DNA from: Acanthochromis polyacanthus
Lineage: Eukaryota; Chordata; Actinopteri; Pomacentridae
NCBI RefSeq assembly: GCF_021347895.1
Contig: NC_067119.1
Span: forward strand, 10,986,534 to 11,050,533
Direction: 5' to 3'
Length of the DNA stretch: 64,000 nucleotides
This document shows positions 48,911 to 63,280 of the stretch, piece after piece. Numbering within the stretch: the stretch's first letter is position 1; each line of letters begins with the position of its first letter. The translations under genes and the position numbers were made by a program. The notes below the pieces were generated by a model. The model had not been told where the DNA came from. It saw only the letters and a list, made by a program, of their open reading frames with translations, and ran no database searches.

Positions 48911-51896
48911 TTGTTTATTGTTGGGTTGTTTACTCCAGCTGCTCTCTATAAACTACCTCTACTGATGATTCAGAGAAAAAAAAAAATTTAACTCCTTTGC
49001 TGCAATTGCACCTTGTGTTTATTCTGAATCCAGCCTGACAACGCTCTCACCCCCCTCAAATTTTACACGCAGAGCAAATTTGTAACCATAAATACCTAAT
49101 TACCTAGCTGCCATTTTTTAGACTTGTGTGGTGGGAAACAGTCCTTCTGCTGTCACAATCCTCAAGGTCTGAGCAGAATACAAATCTGGTGGAATTTATA
49201 ACCATCCCTGTAGCTCATTTAGTACCATTTTGTCACATTGCCTACTCACTGTTTCTGAAACAAATCTGCCCCACTGAGAAAAATGGATTTAGGGAACTCT
49301 GGTGAGAGTATTACACTCTGGGAGAATAAAATTCAAATGCAAACAGGTGGTGTTCAAATAAAAGAAGCATCATGTCTGATCATGTGTTTCTGGTAGAAAG
49401 ACAGATAAGCCTAAAAAGAAGAGGCAGTCTCTCACAGCAGGGCTCAGCCATGCATCTTTAAACATACGCAACCACAGAGACACAAGCAGACTCACACAAA
49501 GACACAAACCTTGAATATTCGCATACATACATGCAGACCCATAAAAGGAAAAATTCTCCCATATTTTTCTTCCCCATCCATAGCGCACACGTGCATACAC
49601 ACACACACACAACTGTATTAAAATGATGTCCTGGCACGGTGCTCTCCGCTTCATCTTAGTGATGGTTTCATTTTTATCTCTGTTCTGGTGATTTATAGGC
49701 CCAACAGGCTGCTATTAGTTAGCTTAAAAAATGGCAGTGCACTGAGGAATACCAGCCTTGATTGGACCAGACATGTTCCTGCACCTTCTCACTTCCTGCA
49801 GCCCACAAAGCACACACACAGCAGCACACACTTACAAACAGCATGGAGACACAGACATCCTGACCTGAACTAAGCCTTTTTTTCTCTTCCTTTCTCTTTT
49901 CCAACTCAATAGTCAACGTTAAAGTATCTAATTTAAATGTGAGTTGAACAATAAACTTTAACTGGCTGGTTTGCATTCGTGTTGTAATATGTGCTGTTCC
50001 GTTTGTTGGCCGCTACACCAAAGGCTGTGATGTCAGTGGCAATATAAAATACACTACCATTCTTGTATTCTTTTTCTTTTGTGCTTGTGTCTGACAGGCA
50101 TACATAGGAAGATATTAATCAACAGTGACAGAATATCCATGTGGCCATGAGACAGTCACATTCAGTGTCCAAGGATTTATTGACACAGCTAGTCTGAACT
50201 AGCATATAAAGCTGAAACAATTAGCCAACAGAAAATCTTACTACCAAGAATTCTGATAATTGAATGATTTTATAAATTTGTTAGGAAGAATACCTAAAAT
50301 TACTGTCTGAGTTTGTCAAATACAAGAGTTTTGTTGGATATGATATCAAATTGAATTTTTGGATTTAAGACTCGGCCTTGGGCTATACTTTAAGAGTTTT
50401 TCTTAATCATTGTTACATTCAACTGACAAAAAAGGCAGCAACATAGGTCAAAACAAGGTGTGAAAAATTAAGAGAGTGTCTATAGAAGTCAAAGACCATT
50501 CCTGCTATGTTGTAAATTTGAGTGCCATCCTGCCTATTGGCTGAAGTACTGTAGCCTGTAGTGGTAGATACACCACTTCCAGCGCTACTCAAATGATGGA
50601 AACTCTCCTATTAAAATCATGTCAAACATCTGCACAGCATCTTCCTCAAGAGACAGCAATCAAAACACTGCACTTTTGTTCTATTGACTGTCTGCTTACT
50701 TCTACTTTGTTTAATGTAAAAGTTCAATTAGTCACTTCCTGTAGGCACAAACAATTCCCTACGATACTTAACATCACAAATGTATTGGACAATTTAAACA
50801 AATTCCCCAATATGTCAGTTAAAGGTGTATAGTCTCTTGCTTTTTCTCTGGCCATTGTGATATACAGTTTATTTGAAAATTGTGCCTATAGTGCAGCTTA
50901 AAATACCATCTCTTCATCCAAGCAGTTTTGACTGTTCAGCAATCGGTACATTTCCATTTATGGTTTATTTCTTCTTGCCCAGAGACCTTTTTCTACTGCC
51001 CTAACCAAAGTAAAATCTGGCTTCCATTAAGCTGCAAAGGATTTAATATGAGGTATAAATGACATTTAAGAAGCATGACCTTCTGTCTGCTTATGTACAT
51101 TATATTGTTTCCTATGCTCTTCTCTATGTGCATCCCCTTCTAATTACTGTATATTGGTATGTTTGTCAAGCTGTTTATATAGCTCTGCCTTTGCTTCCTT
51201 GCCTGCTGCATTACAGTACCTATTTTGTCTGCCAGTCCATCTGTCTTTCTGTATCAGACTAAGGCCTATAAGCTATAAATGTGCAGTCCACCCAATAAAA
51301 AAAGCTCTATTAAATACAGCCTCAAGAGAGCAAGAAGCCCTAAATCTTCAAATGCTGTCTGTTGCTGCCCACCAAGGTCACAAGAGAGTGTTGCACGAGC
51401 ATGGACAAGCTTGTCTGTCACTTTTCTCTCCAAGGTCACTACTAACCCTTCATCAGTCAGACTCGAAGAGAAAGAGGTGGGTGAAAACAAAAACAGAAAA
51501 GAATGGACTGTAACAAAGGTGTAATGAGAAAAAAATGGTGCAGGTATAAAGAAAATGGTGAAAACACTATCATCAACTCTTCCAAATATTTCCTGGATTT
51601 CATCCCAAACTACTGTATTATTTCCTAAAAAAATCTGCAATAGGTTTTTTGTAAAACTAACCAATGGGAACCAGAATGTAGACCAACAAGCTCCAGCATG
51701 TAGAAAACTGCCTTTAAATCAGATAGTAGCTGATTAGATTCTTTTCACACACCACCATCAGAAAGTGTCCGATTAGGCCCACCCTTATTTTCCAACAGGA
51801 CAACAAGCCCAAACATCAGCCAGAGTCAGAAAGGACTAGCTTGAGCCACATGGTCTAACCCACACAGATCCTTTAACGTCATTACAACAGTCAGTT
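48911..51896. other. Unassigned, no gene supported
   Basis: AT-rich, with a short AC run at about 49597-49611. The 132-codon minus-strand frame at 51266-51664 shows no recognisable domain. Confidence 0.5.
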
Positions 51897-52110
51897 ATAG
51901 GGATTATTTCATGGTACTGATTTATCCAATCACAAATATGATAACCGCTACGGCAGATGAAGGACATGCACTTCAGAAAATATATTTTACATTAACTGTA
52001 TTACCTGATTGCACCACCAGGTGGAGCCTCTTATTGTTTCACACTGTAACAATCCAAGGAGGAGGTAACATGTACCACCATCGGTTCTTTGTGACCAAGG
52101 GAGCATTTTG
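51897..52110. mobile_element. Diverged relative of the hAT-like element at 21939
   Basis: TATAGGGATTAT, then ACGGCAGATGAAGGACATGC, ACTTCAGAAAATATATTTT, TACCTGATTGCACCACCAGG and GGAGGTAACATGTACC line up with 21939-22260. Only a single copy of the roughly 130-base unit that is doubled there is present. The far end is not recognisable. Confidence 0.5.
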
Positions 52111-54119
52111 GAAGTTTTAGTGAAGTGCCATCATGAGACAGTCTCATGTTATGCTTAATATGTATCAGCCTAAGGTCTCATTTTGTAAATGAGCTACAGT
52201 GAGCTCAATAGACAATATTCCATGTCCTGATACAGTTGCTCTAAATGCGATCATACGTCATAGCTGCTTCAGTAGTTTCAGATTATCAGCCACTGAACCT
52301 CAGTGATGTTGTGTTAGTGCCCTTGAGCTCACCTACAATAGAAGAATTCTGGTCGGTAGGTATTTAGCACCACAGAAGACTTTGTCATGGTGGTCATTTA
52401 ATTGTGAAACTGCCCAACTTAACTGATTCACTAAACATCTCTATGACAAACCACATTTTGTACCAACATTTTTTGTTTTGTTTAATTTGATTGAAGAACT
52501 AGACTCCATGAACAGTTTCAAATTATTTCAGATTTGTAGAGTCTTTGTTCCCTTTGTAAAAGCAGGAGAATCTTACCATCGGCTCAGGCGCAATACTTTA
52601 CATTTCCCTCAACTGTATCGTTGGAGGTTGATTGCAGCATAGTCCTATGCTTACAAGTTTCTCATCTCAGTCATGACAGCGATAATAGCAGACTATTATA
52701 AATGTTACATGGTAAATCCTGTTCATTTACAGACATTCAGAGGTTAGCCCACAAAGTATATTATTCAGACTACACTTTACATCAAATTAGGAATAGACGC
52801 TCATACTTGCACATGTGGCTCCCATTCATTTAACTCCAACAATGTTAACGTATTGTGACGAATCTGCAGAGAAATCAAGCAAGCATATTATTCTTTTCCA
52901 TGAATATATACAAGATCCTTGTCAGACATGTACTATTTGATAGTGAGCCAACTTAACATGATTAATATTTTCCTGTAACCAAGATTACCTGTAGCTGTGA
53001 AAGCGATAGCCCTGCAAGTGACAGTGTTAAATTATCAATATCTTTGAAAATAAAACTTATTAGCCAAATAATGAATAACTCAGGAATCAGTTCACTTGCA
53101 TTATTTGGTTGTCTGACTGCATTTAAATGGTGATTTTATCCAAATTTGTTTCAACTCAGGAAGTGCATGCTCTTTTCAGTGACCTGACATGATTCAGAGA
53201 GTTTTCGAAAGCCAGTTCTGAGCTTGGATCCAGATACCGTCACTCTGCCAATTTAACTTCATCCAGTCCCTGAATTTAATTTCAGCTGCCAGCTATTGTA
53301 AAGATCTCTCAGCTAGCTTTAAGTAAAAGATGACAATGTCAAAATTACTTTTCAGAACAACTCAGCTGCTTTCAAGACATTTCACTATTTCACTCGATTT
53401 TCGGGAGCTTTCAACAGGACGGGAAAATGAGTATAAAAAGTTTTTTTTCCAGGATCCATGGGAACCTTGAGAGTGTACTTTCCTTTGACACAAAACTTTT
53501 TCAAAGTAGTGGCATAGTATGATTTAAGCATGTTTAATGTAATTTATTTGACTGTGGTGTAAAAAAGCAAAAATAAAACTTTTATGATCAATGAAGAAAC
53601 ACTCAAGCTTCTATTCTTCCATCTTTCAAAATCAGGTTACTATGCAGTGCAACTGTCTAAAACTGGTTGTCGTTTGTCTTTTCACAGTTTCTATCCATGT
53701 ACATCTGTGACTTCTGTCTAGTTTTACATGTTTTTCGGACCAATAATGCAGTTTGTGAATGAAGAAATACCCAAAACATTGATCACAAAATGCAAAACCA
53801 CATGAAACCTCCAGCATGAAATTCCACTTGGTGGGCTTGTAAGTTTTGGAGTTTGTCGTGCACAATTGAAATCTAATCAAATATGGTCTCATATATACTA
53901 ACTCATTGAGCGACCAGAAAGGTAAAATTAAAGTTCTGCTTGAACAAGCAGCGACACGTTTGACTGTGTGTATGTGTGTTGATGTTTGTAAGGTGAAAAT
54001 GCAGAATGCTTCACAAGCTGAGGTCTTGAAAGTTCATACACAATGTCAGCACAAAGGATGCATGAGTGATTCTGCAAGTGTGTGTGAGAGGTAAAATTGT
54101 GTGTATGTGTGTGTGCTGC
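52111..54119. other. Unassigned AT-rich stretch
   Basis: No gene seen. Confidence 0.5.
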
Positions 54120-54199
54120 TACGTTAGCACGCCCTTGGTGCCCTCTCCCCAATCAATCTCAGCAGGAAGTGCTGGGTTAGCCCCGCCCCACTGCCAGGG

Positions 54200-54240
54200 C
54201 TAAACGAATTAATATTAATCAAGCATTGATTAAGGCCTTA
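54200..54240. promoter_or_regulatory. Candidate homeodomain/HNF1-type site cluster
   Basis: TTAATCA at 54215-54221 and its exact inverse TGATTAA at 54227-54233 are separated by five bases and preceded by CGAATTAATA. The group sits next to a GC-rich block (AGCCCCGCCCCACTGCC at about 54179-54195) in otherwise AT-rich DNA. Such paired TAAT-core sites are typical of homeodomain binding regions. This is motif evidence only. Confidence 0.3.
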
Positions 54241-54279
54241 ACACTGACCAGCCATTATTCACAAAGCCATCCTTTCTTC

Positions 54280-54990
54280 TATTCATCCTTTTCTGTCCGT
54301 TCCTCGATCACGTCCTCTTTCCATCTGCCAGAATGTCGTTCTGAACTTCCTATTTTTTCTTTTATCCATTTTACTGTCTTCCGCTGACTTTCTGTGTCCT
54401 CCTCTCTATTCAGTATATCCTTTTTCACCATTTCTTGAATCCTTATTTCACATTGTCTATGTAATATAAACCTATGCATACATCCCACATCGATTTTTCC
54501 CCTCCTCTCAGTTTCTTACACTACATTTCCATTATTCCCTCTATTCAACTATTCATACATCCTTCAGAACCTCCTTTTATTCTCTCTTGTTGTACCTCAA
54601 CACTCCCACCAATCCCTCCTTTCTCTCTATTCTTCTCTATTTATTTACTCAATGTATCCAACCATTCATGTCTTCATTCATCTATCCATTCTTACTTACA
54701 ATCCCCTGGAGACCACAGTCAAGAAAAAAAAACTCAGAGGGAGAGTTAAAAAAAGAAAGGAAGAGTAAAGGAGACTAAGGTATAGGGAAAGAGAGAGGAA
54801 AGAAAAGAGATGGAAAGCAGGATGTGGGCAGCTCAATAAAACACAATAGGCCATTGTTTTGACATAACATTACTCACCCGGGCAGAGAATAGGGAGAAGA
54901 GGGAGCTTGCAGGGGGAAAAAGGAAGATAGAAGATGAGAAAGAAAGATGGAAAGAAGACAAAGGCCGCACCAAGGGGAAAAGCGTTGGAG
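54280..54990. repeat. Pyrimidine-rich tract switching to a purine-rich tract
   Basis: The plus strand is C/T-rich from about 54280 to 54715 and A/G-rich from about 54720 to 54990, an abrupt inversion of strand bias. The open frames here follow from the bias. Confidence 0.65.
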
Positions 54991-57900
54991 GGAAGGATAG
55001 GGCCGTCTGCCAAAAACGTCAGTACTTTTAGTTCACCTGCTTCTATGGTTGCCAAATCCCAATATTCATGCAGGAACAACAGACCACACCCAGATGTTCG
55101 ATTTGGTCAGATGTGTGAGAAAGGCTATGGAGGCCAGTGCATGAATGTTTGATTTTTTTTTCCCTTTCCAAAATGTGTGTGGAATTGCAATACAATATAA
55201 AGTTTGGGAAAGCATGTGGCTTAGATTAATGAAACAACAAAGGTTAATTACAGAGATTCGACTATATACTGAATTTCAGGGTCAATAATGGTAACCGATA
55301 GTTGTCCTTGCAAATCTGAAGATGTGTGTCTATTATCAATTTTATGGCATAGCTATAATTCGAGTATATCATCTGGTAAAATTCATGCAACACAGAAACG
55401 TTCTGCTCACATTAAGTATATGGGTTCAGAGGCCTCATCATAGTTACTAATAAGTTTTTCCTTGTTCTGTCAATCACTGATGGAGACAGTTTTCTTCCTG
55501 AAGGGGGCATGAACAGCTGCAGCTCATGCTGCATTTAAAACTACAGACACTGAAACAATCTGTTTAGAACAGGACTTAAACCATAGGTTAAACAGTTATG
55601 GTAAAATGAACCATCTTCGGAGATTTCTGAGGGGCATTCTGGGGGGCATGTGAGTTTTTAATTACATTAGTGAAAAGTGGTACAATATGGGTCTTAGGCC
55701 CCATCTTGTTGGCATCTGTGAAAAATCCCATAATAACCTTTGAGCATATTGAAATTCAAGCGGTTGGAGAGGTAACTAGATTTCTGGACTTCCTCATGAC
55801 ACCGTTTTCAGTCTAAATCTAGACTGTGATGAGCAAGATGAAGGTGTTTCAGCAGCATTCCAATTATGTGTGAAGCCATAAGGAAATTTAAACTTTTGCC
55901 TTGACTATTTTAGCATAGGCAGGCTACAAAAATCCGAACAGAAACTTAACAAAGCCTTGGACTAAATCTCTTTCGCTGCTTAGAAAGGTGCGTCTTTGCT
56001 CTGCTTCCGATAAGTAGAGAATTGCTGGCCTGCAGGTAATGTAAAGGGGGATGGGCAAATTCAGTCTAATCTTCTCCCACAAGTCAGTTTAAGATCCATA
56101 GCTCATTAGGTTGAACATATATGATTAGCACTACTTTGCAGCTTATTCATAGCAATTTGCCACTAGCATAACAACCTCTGTATGTGGTTGTGCTGTGCTG
56201 AATGAAGAAGTTCTGCGGTACAGATAGTCCTTTGGTCAACTTTGCAGGAAAAAAGCCAAGTAAAAATCTGCTTTGCTCACTGCATGAACACTCTTTCAAA
56301 CTCACGATCCATTGTCACTTTGTCTACCCAAAAATCTGAACATTGGCTGCAATGTTGTGTAACTGAGAAATGTATTAATGAGCAATAGCTAGATAAACCA
56401 TTGTTGAACTGCTGAACTTTTCCTACTTTAAGCATGCCAAGTTGTAGTTGAACTGCTTTTTATTTCCCCAAGAGCACATTTACTGGACAAGATATTGCAG
56501 CAGGTTCACCCCTACATCCTTTCTGTCAGTGAAGTCAGGAAATGAGAGCTCTAACAAATCATGTACGATGTGGTTTTTATTCTGCTGTTGACGTCGATGG
56601 CAGTACCTGTGTTTTTCTTACACATTTGTAAATGAAAGATCTTGCAGTCTTCTTTAGAGTCAAACACTTTGAAATGATTCAAAACAAAGAGAGGGCAGGC
56701 AACGGAGCAGCTTTTCTCTGCATGAACGGATTGAACTTGATGTATCACTGACAGATCATTCTTCTTGAAATTCAGTGTCAAAATAGATGTTATTTGCTTA
56801 ACAGTGGTGCATTCCAGGCATTCCAACACAAAGACAAGCATGAAAAAGCATGCCAGTTTTGGAGTTTTTCAGTTTTCCAGAGTTCTGTTGAAGACGAAAC
56901 AACAAGCAGTCTTCTACCTTTACTATTTGACTTATTGTCCCATGACTTAGTACAGGCTTACTCAGTGATATTAGAGGGCTTTTATGACAACACTTTTGCA
57001 AATGATAAATGTACCCGAGGATACTAATGAGGGATTAGTTTTGGTGCTATTCGTGATTCAAATCATTTAAAAGCAGAGCTGGAACATGGAAAATGACACA
57101 GCAATTTGGCATAACTACCAACATGCATCCAATTAGTGAGAACTTGACGAGGGAATCTCAATTAGTTCAAGTGTCATTCATGTTTCTTCTGTTCCAACTT
57201 GAGCAACCAGAATATTTCACAAGTGTGCACACTCCTGTAAATCAGAAATGAAGCTTTCCCTGGAAGGTTTAGTCACTCATTCTTCATTTACATTTTGTGT
57301 TAAAATGTTATGTGTACCTGTAAAAACTTTTGCAGTTTGAAAAGAAAGCCTACACATTAAATGTCACTGATTCTCAACCAAAAGCAAACTCAATAGATTG
57401 AGGTCTCACTGTGAGTCCAACTGATCTGTTCTTGGGATGAAAACATCATCAACATATAGAACACTCGGTGGAAACTATAAATGTCTACCACAATAATTAC
57501 ATGAGAATAGCATACAATCTGACATGACTGATAACAGGAGGCCTATTTCTTTAATTTGTGACCACTGCTGTCTAGCACCTTCCACTGTGGTGTAAGTCTC
57601 AAAGTAACACTGTCAAATCTGAAAGCACACAAGGGGCTGGTTGCTGGCATTTAATTGAATAAAACATTTTTTTTTCCAACCTGGGCTTCATTTTTTGCCA
57701 CTCTTATCTGTTGGTGATCCAAATTTTCAAATGTGTTGTCTATTTTTACCAAACTTGATCACAATCAGTGATTACCTCACTTGAAAATAAATTACTCTTC
57801 CATCACTTTGGGCTATTGAGTTTTATCGAATAAAGTGTGTGATGCCATCGATATATTCCTGAACCAAATCCTCTAAAAGGCGATTTCAAGATACGATTAA

Positions 57901-60900
57901 CTGGATGTTTTCCGACTCCCTGGGACTCCATAGGTACACTGCAGATTACAACTGTCAATATAGAACATATCTAGGGATGCTTCCCATATACATGTTTTTT
58001 CTATATGTAGTACAAGTACTTTAACTTTCTGTTGGTGGAGAAAGTGGAATCACCGCACTAGGAAAGTGTTGGCATTGGAGAATATTGGTGAGTAGCGCTT
58101 CTCCTGCAGGTCTGACAGATATATTGTCCATCTCAAGCAGCCGGGGTAGTCACCTTCAGATGGACAACGCCCATACAAAAAATGCAATTTTTTGAATTGT
58201 ATACATTTAAGTTTTGATCTTTCACCAGGCTGACTAAAAAAAACAAACATGCAGGAACAAGTACAGTTTGCCTGATTCTCAAAAAGCAATACATTTTGCA
58301 ACAAAACCCGGCAAGGACAGAATGCAGATAAGATGTAAAGCTTGAGCAACAGTACACAAGCGAATAATGCAGTCGTTCTTTACTTATCTGCTTTATGTGC
58401 ATTCAGATCCTTTTAACGTATTTACACTAAAATTATCTGTGCCTGTGAAATACATGATGTTCTGGAACATGAACAAATCAGGACAATTCAGTGCCACCAA
58501 AGGACACAAATAGGGAACAATACGTTTTCTCTCACCTATCTGATAGTGTCAGCACTGTTAGCCAATGAAATAAAAGAATTTCCTGCTCTCTGATAGGGAA
58601 CCAAAACAGAGAAGAACTTTTTACTTGGGGCAGGGGGAATGATTTGGTCCAGAAATTATTATTTTGTTCATTCGTCTGTGCCGAACAACTTTTAGATGTC
58701 CCCCAGTTTGATCTGGTGATTTAAGCAAGCATTCTTCGCAGGAAGCTGACAAAGAAAGAAAGAGATGTGCTTCTCTGCACAATCGAAAACACTGGCAAGC
58801 CACAATCACTCAAGTGGAGAAAGAGAGGGAGAAACACGGAGAAGGCAACAAAAGAGACCCTCTTTTTTTCCACATCAGCCCACTTTCACCTTTTGTCATT
58901 CACTTTTTCTTCATTTCCAAACACTTTTCATCTTTTGTGCATGTTTTGCTTCTGCAGTAGCAAAACGACATCAAGCGATTTATAAGCATGGCTGCCTCCT
59001 AAAATGGAACCTAACATCCCATCAGCTGCTCCAAAGGAGGAGCCTCAAACTTTACCACCAGCACACACACACACACCATTCAAGTGTTCTATTATTCAAC
59101 ACACCTCCACAAACTACCCTTTTTTATTAAATGCATACACACATACCCAGGCAAATATCTTACACATGCACACCAACGCATACACATTTTTTTATCCTTT
59201 GTAAACTCCATCGGCTTTTCAGTTCATGAAGTTACTTCCTTCTCCACACAATCGTCACGTTACAAAAACAAGCACTTATGTCAGAATGATTTTATACCAA
59301 GAAGTAGTGTGGCCTAGCTACAGCTTAATTAGTAAAGAGCAGCAATAATAGAGCTATAAACTTACTTTACCACTTATTCAATACAAAACTACAGTTTGAA
59401 AGTCAAATTTAAAGCGGCGATGGGGGATAGACAGAAAAGAAAACAATGGTGATTAATCAAGACAGAAAAAGATAACCCCTCAAAAACAAGTGCTGGAAAG
59501 AAACAAAGAAAAGTTCACAAAATGAAAAGAAGGAAGTAGAGAGTGTTGCCTCAAATAAATTCGGAGGTAAATCAGTTCCAGTGGTTGCTTCCTGAAAAGT
59601 AGTTTGGCTGTCTGGAGATGGATGGTATCCCAGGACCAAACCCAGCACCACTGCAATTACTGGGCTATAATTTTACTGTCATTGGTGCTTCTGGGTCTTA
59701 AAGTTTTGGAAGAGAGTAGAAGCAGATGGACAGACAGGGGAACAACCTAAACAGAAAACTCTCAGACCAACAAACAGCTAATACAAGAATACAGGCAGCA
59801 GGGATTTTAAATAGCCTTTAAGTGTGAAGGCTGCAATTTTCAACCTATTCAAAGCCCTTTTGTGGACACAAACGCAGCTGCTGTTAAAATGGTTTACTAT
59901 AGGAGGCAAATGAACTGAAAATTGCAGTCAGTAATGCATATACACATAACTAAGTGTAAAAAGCCAATTGGCAAACTATTTAACCACATATTGCCAGCAG
60001 GATGGACAACAGCGCCACTCTTTGGTTGAGAACATACTGTTAAAGCTATATAGGAGCACCAGAGTGTGAATCATTTTCTTGTGGGTTTACCATCAGCAAT
60101 GTTGATGTTTTCTTTAAATTTTTTTTAACTGCACCAACCTAAAACTGGCCTTTCCTGCACTGATTATCTAATGAGTGTTGGAAAATGTCCAATGGCAAGG
60201 TAAAAAAAAAAAGAGTAAATATTACTGATATGAATTGAAAGTGGGAGTGTCTGGGGTGCAAAGAGCTGTGTCCTGTGAAAATCTGAAGAAATCAGAATCA
60301 CAGGGTAATCTAAGCTCAAGTGCTTGCCAAAAGCTGAGGTACCTACATGCTTGCTGGTGCCTTTGTATTCAGGAAAAACTTAACCAAGTGCATTTTTGAA
60401 AGCCATTTTTAATAATTGTTGATGTAAGGCAGAGGGTATAAATTAACAGCTTTAATTTCCTAATTTTATTCATTTATGTTTAACATGTTTGAGTCACCAT
60501 TCTTCTCAGGATTATTAAAAGGGTGGTGACACCGCAAAGCCCATGTTAAGCAGCCACCTTTTATGTGTATAACACTGAAGTAATTATACCCTACTTTAAA
60601 GTATTGATTAAAACATTTTAATAGTTCTAGTCATAATAGGTGCAATCAATAACATGCATGTTACAATCTAGGCTACATATGTCACATTATCATGTATGTA
60701 CATCGCAGCTCTTTACTAGAGCTGTTGCTTTCTTCTACAACAGAAGCTGTTCAACAAGAAATGCATTATTGCTGCTGCACCATCTGCAAAGCATGTGGCT
60801 GTTGTGTTAGAATGAAAGTTATTTTGCGAATTCAATAAGGAAGTTCTGTTCATTCACATTCTGTCTTCATTCCTTGTGGTGAACATCAGCTATTCCTGCT

Positions 60901-62098
60901 CCTCTTTTCTCTTCACTACTACCGCATGCCCATTATGTCAAAGTCACTTGACTCAATTTTAAACACCACTGCTCTGGTCCAAAGATGCATCTGCTCTCAT
61001 TCTCCAAGCCAGTCAACTACAAGGCTGCATTCTTTGAATTCATTGGAATTCTGTCACTCTTCTTTCCAGTTCACTCTTCATTCATCCCTCTTCGACCTCA
61101 TCTAGGTTGTCTCTGTCATCCTCCATCTTTGCTCGAACACCATCAGTGTCTAGACTGCTGGTCCATGTCTCCTCTCACATCTTTATCTCAGACTCAACTA
61201 AACGATGTCGCTTCTCACGCGAGTCTCACCACAAAAATGTTTGAATTTAGTATGCTGATGTTTCTACAAGAAACTTTAGTGATTTTTCTTCTTAATGCAA
61301 GATCTAGAGAGTGGGCCGATTTGAGCACAGAATCTATTTACATGTTTTTTTTAAGAGAAGTGCTGAAACTATAGCTTAAGGTAGAATTATTATGTTGTAC
61401 TGTCCTGCTTGTAACTGCAGTTTCTAATTCAGCATGGCATGTTTTAGTGGAGCCTGAGAGACAGAGCCTGCAAGACCCGACCATCCTGGACGTTTTCTAC
61501 TTCAGCATGGTGGCACATAACGTTGAAATCAATGGCTGGGCAGTGGGAAGGTCTAACGGAGAACTCATTCATCAAAATATCAACAGCACAGAATTCTACT
61601 GTAGTAGTTCTAGTAGAAGCGGCAGTTCTATTGTCTATGTCATGGAGACAAGCTATATAATGAAGCAAACTGTTAAAAGGACAAATTTAGGTTTAGGCTT
61701 TTTGGGGAATTTCTTGATAATAAAAGGACAAAACAACTAGCTGAGATATTAGCAAATGTATGGCTGAGTTACATAGCAAAAGCAGAGCGAGATAGAAAGA
61801 AAGAAAGAGACAACTGCAACCTAAATAAAAAAAGAGACAACAAACTGAGCCAAAACTTAAAAGAGCTGGGATAGGCCCACCACACAAAGCACCGCTTGTC
61901 TCAGTCAAGGAAACACGCTGGACGACTGCGAGACTCCTGGGGGATTCAGGCTGGCTGTGAATGTAAATAAGGCTTACAGTATCAAGGCACAGAGCAAACC
62001 TGAAGGGAGGATGAGAGAGAAAAAAACGAGTGTGGAGAAACGTCAAGCGTAGCGAAGAAAAGTAATTTTCACCGAGAATGTTCACGTAGGGATGGCGA
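54991..62098. other. Unassigned, no gene supported
   Basis: Over about 7 kb I see no recognisable domain or repeat with clear ends. A purine-to-pyrimidine switch occurs near 58858. The longest frame is 129 codons on the plus strand (60985-61374), in a C/T-rich patch and without a known motif. Purine-rich patches also occur at about 61780-61850. Confidence 0.5.
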
Positions 62099-62120
62099 AC
62101 ACACACACACACACACACAC
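62099..62120. repeat. (AC)n microsatellite
   Basis: A pure AC run of about eleven units. Confidence 0.9.
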
Positions 62121-62813
62121 GTAGAAAGAGAGGGCTGATGCTGGGATGTCATTTGTATCAACTATTTTGTAGGACCTCCAGAAATGTACAGGTTTAAACA
62201 TGCACACACACACAAAAGTGGACACATGGTGAGACACACGTATACCATAGTTAGCATACACAAATGAAAGAAGCCTGCAGCACAAACCCACCTGCAGCAT
62301 GCACTCACAGCAAGACGCCACCAATCCCCATGAGGAAAATGGTATGTTCCAAATCATACGGTAAAACATACACAGACGCACAAACTGGCACAACGGGGAA
62401 TCAAACAGAGGCACAAACCCATATGTGGGTGTGGAAATGTGCACACATGCTCAACAGCAAGGCCTATGATTAAAGCAGAGCAAACAAGCAATACCACAGT
62501 TGTAAGTATGAAAGTAGAAATACATGGTCAAGTGGGAGAGGTCTGGGGAAGAGGAGAAGAGAGTGATGGATGAAAATTTGCTGTACATCCTAAAAGTTAC
62601 ATACAGTAAACAAAGTATGAGTCACTCCCATTATGCAGAAAAGACATGAAAATTATTTTAAATGACCAATAAAACTATCAGGACTGGGTTCTGCTGTGGA
62701 TTGGGCCTAAGTGTGAGATGTTTGATAAAACTCCAGGTTAATAACTGAAAACTGTTGTGACTTAGTCTGTCTAGTCTGTTTTCACAGATCCATCGCCTTA
62801 CGTCCAAATCAAA
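62121..62813. other. Unassigned, CA-rich
   Basis: Imperfect CA-rich words at 62195-62240. No gene seen. Confidence 0.5.
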
Positions 62814-62839
62814 ATATATATATATATATATATATATAT
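62814..62839. repeat. (AT)n microsatellite
   Basis: A pure AT run of about thirteen units. Confidence 0.9.
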
Positions 62840-63267
62840 TTATTTCTGCTAGATTGGCATTATTTCTGCTGGGCTTAGCATTTCCTAGGTTTTAACTCAC
62901 AAGAGCAGATGTAGAGAGGGCATGAACTTCCTGTCTCATGTCTTATATGATCTCCATAGGCTTCAGTTGGGTTACTGCTTTCTACAGGATTATTCAGTGC
63001 ACTAACTTCAGCTGACACATTAGGTCTTCTGCTCTTATCTTTGTAAGCTCTTAAATTTGATTCACACATCCTATTCGTCTAATTTTATCATTTGTTCAAT
63101 CTTAAAATGCCACAACACAACCACAGCCCACCTATCAGGTCAGACTTTCTTTTAGTTGCTGTATGTATTCAACACATCTTTTCTGATCTAATCAGCTCCT
63201 TCAATAAAGCCTTGAAGTCAAGTAGCTGTTTGCTGGATTTATTATTTTGGAATTTTTCAGGCCAATT

Positions 63268-63280
63268 GTTGCTTAGCAAC
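63268..63280. promoter_or_regulatory. X-box (RFX) motif
   Basis: GTTGCTTAGCAAC is a perfect inverted repeat and fits the RFX consensus RYYRYY-N-RRNRAC exactly. RFX sites drive ciliary genes when close to a promoter. No promoter is visible here, so it may be a distal site or chance. Confidence 0.35.

Noticed and set aside
60985..61374. 129-codon plus-strand frame as a gene
   Set aside because: It is a pyrimidine-rich patch with no domain, signal peptide pattern or exon signals that stand out.
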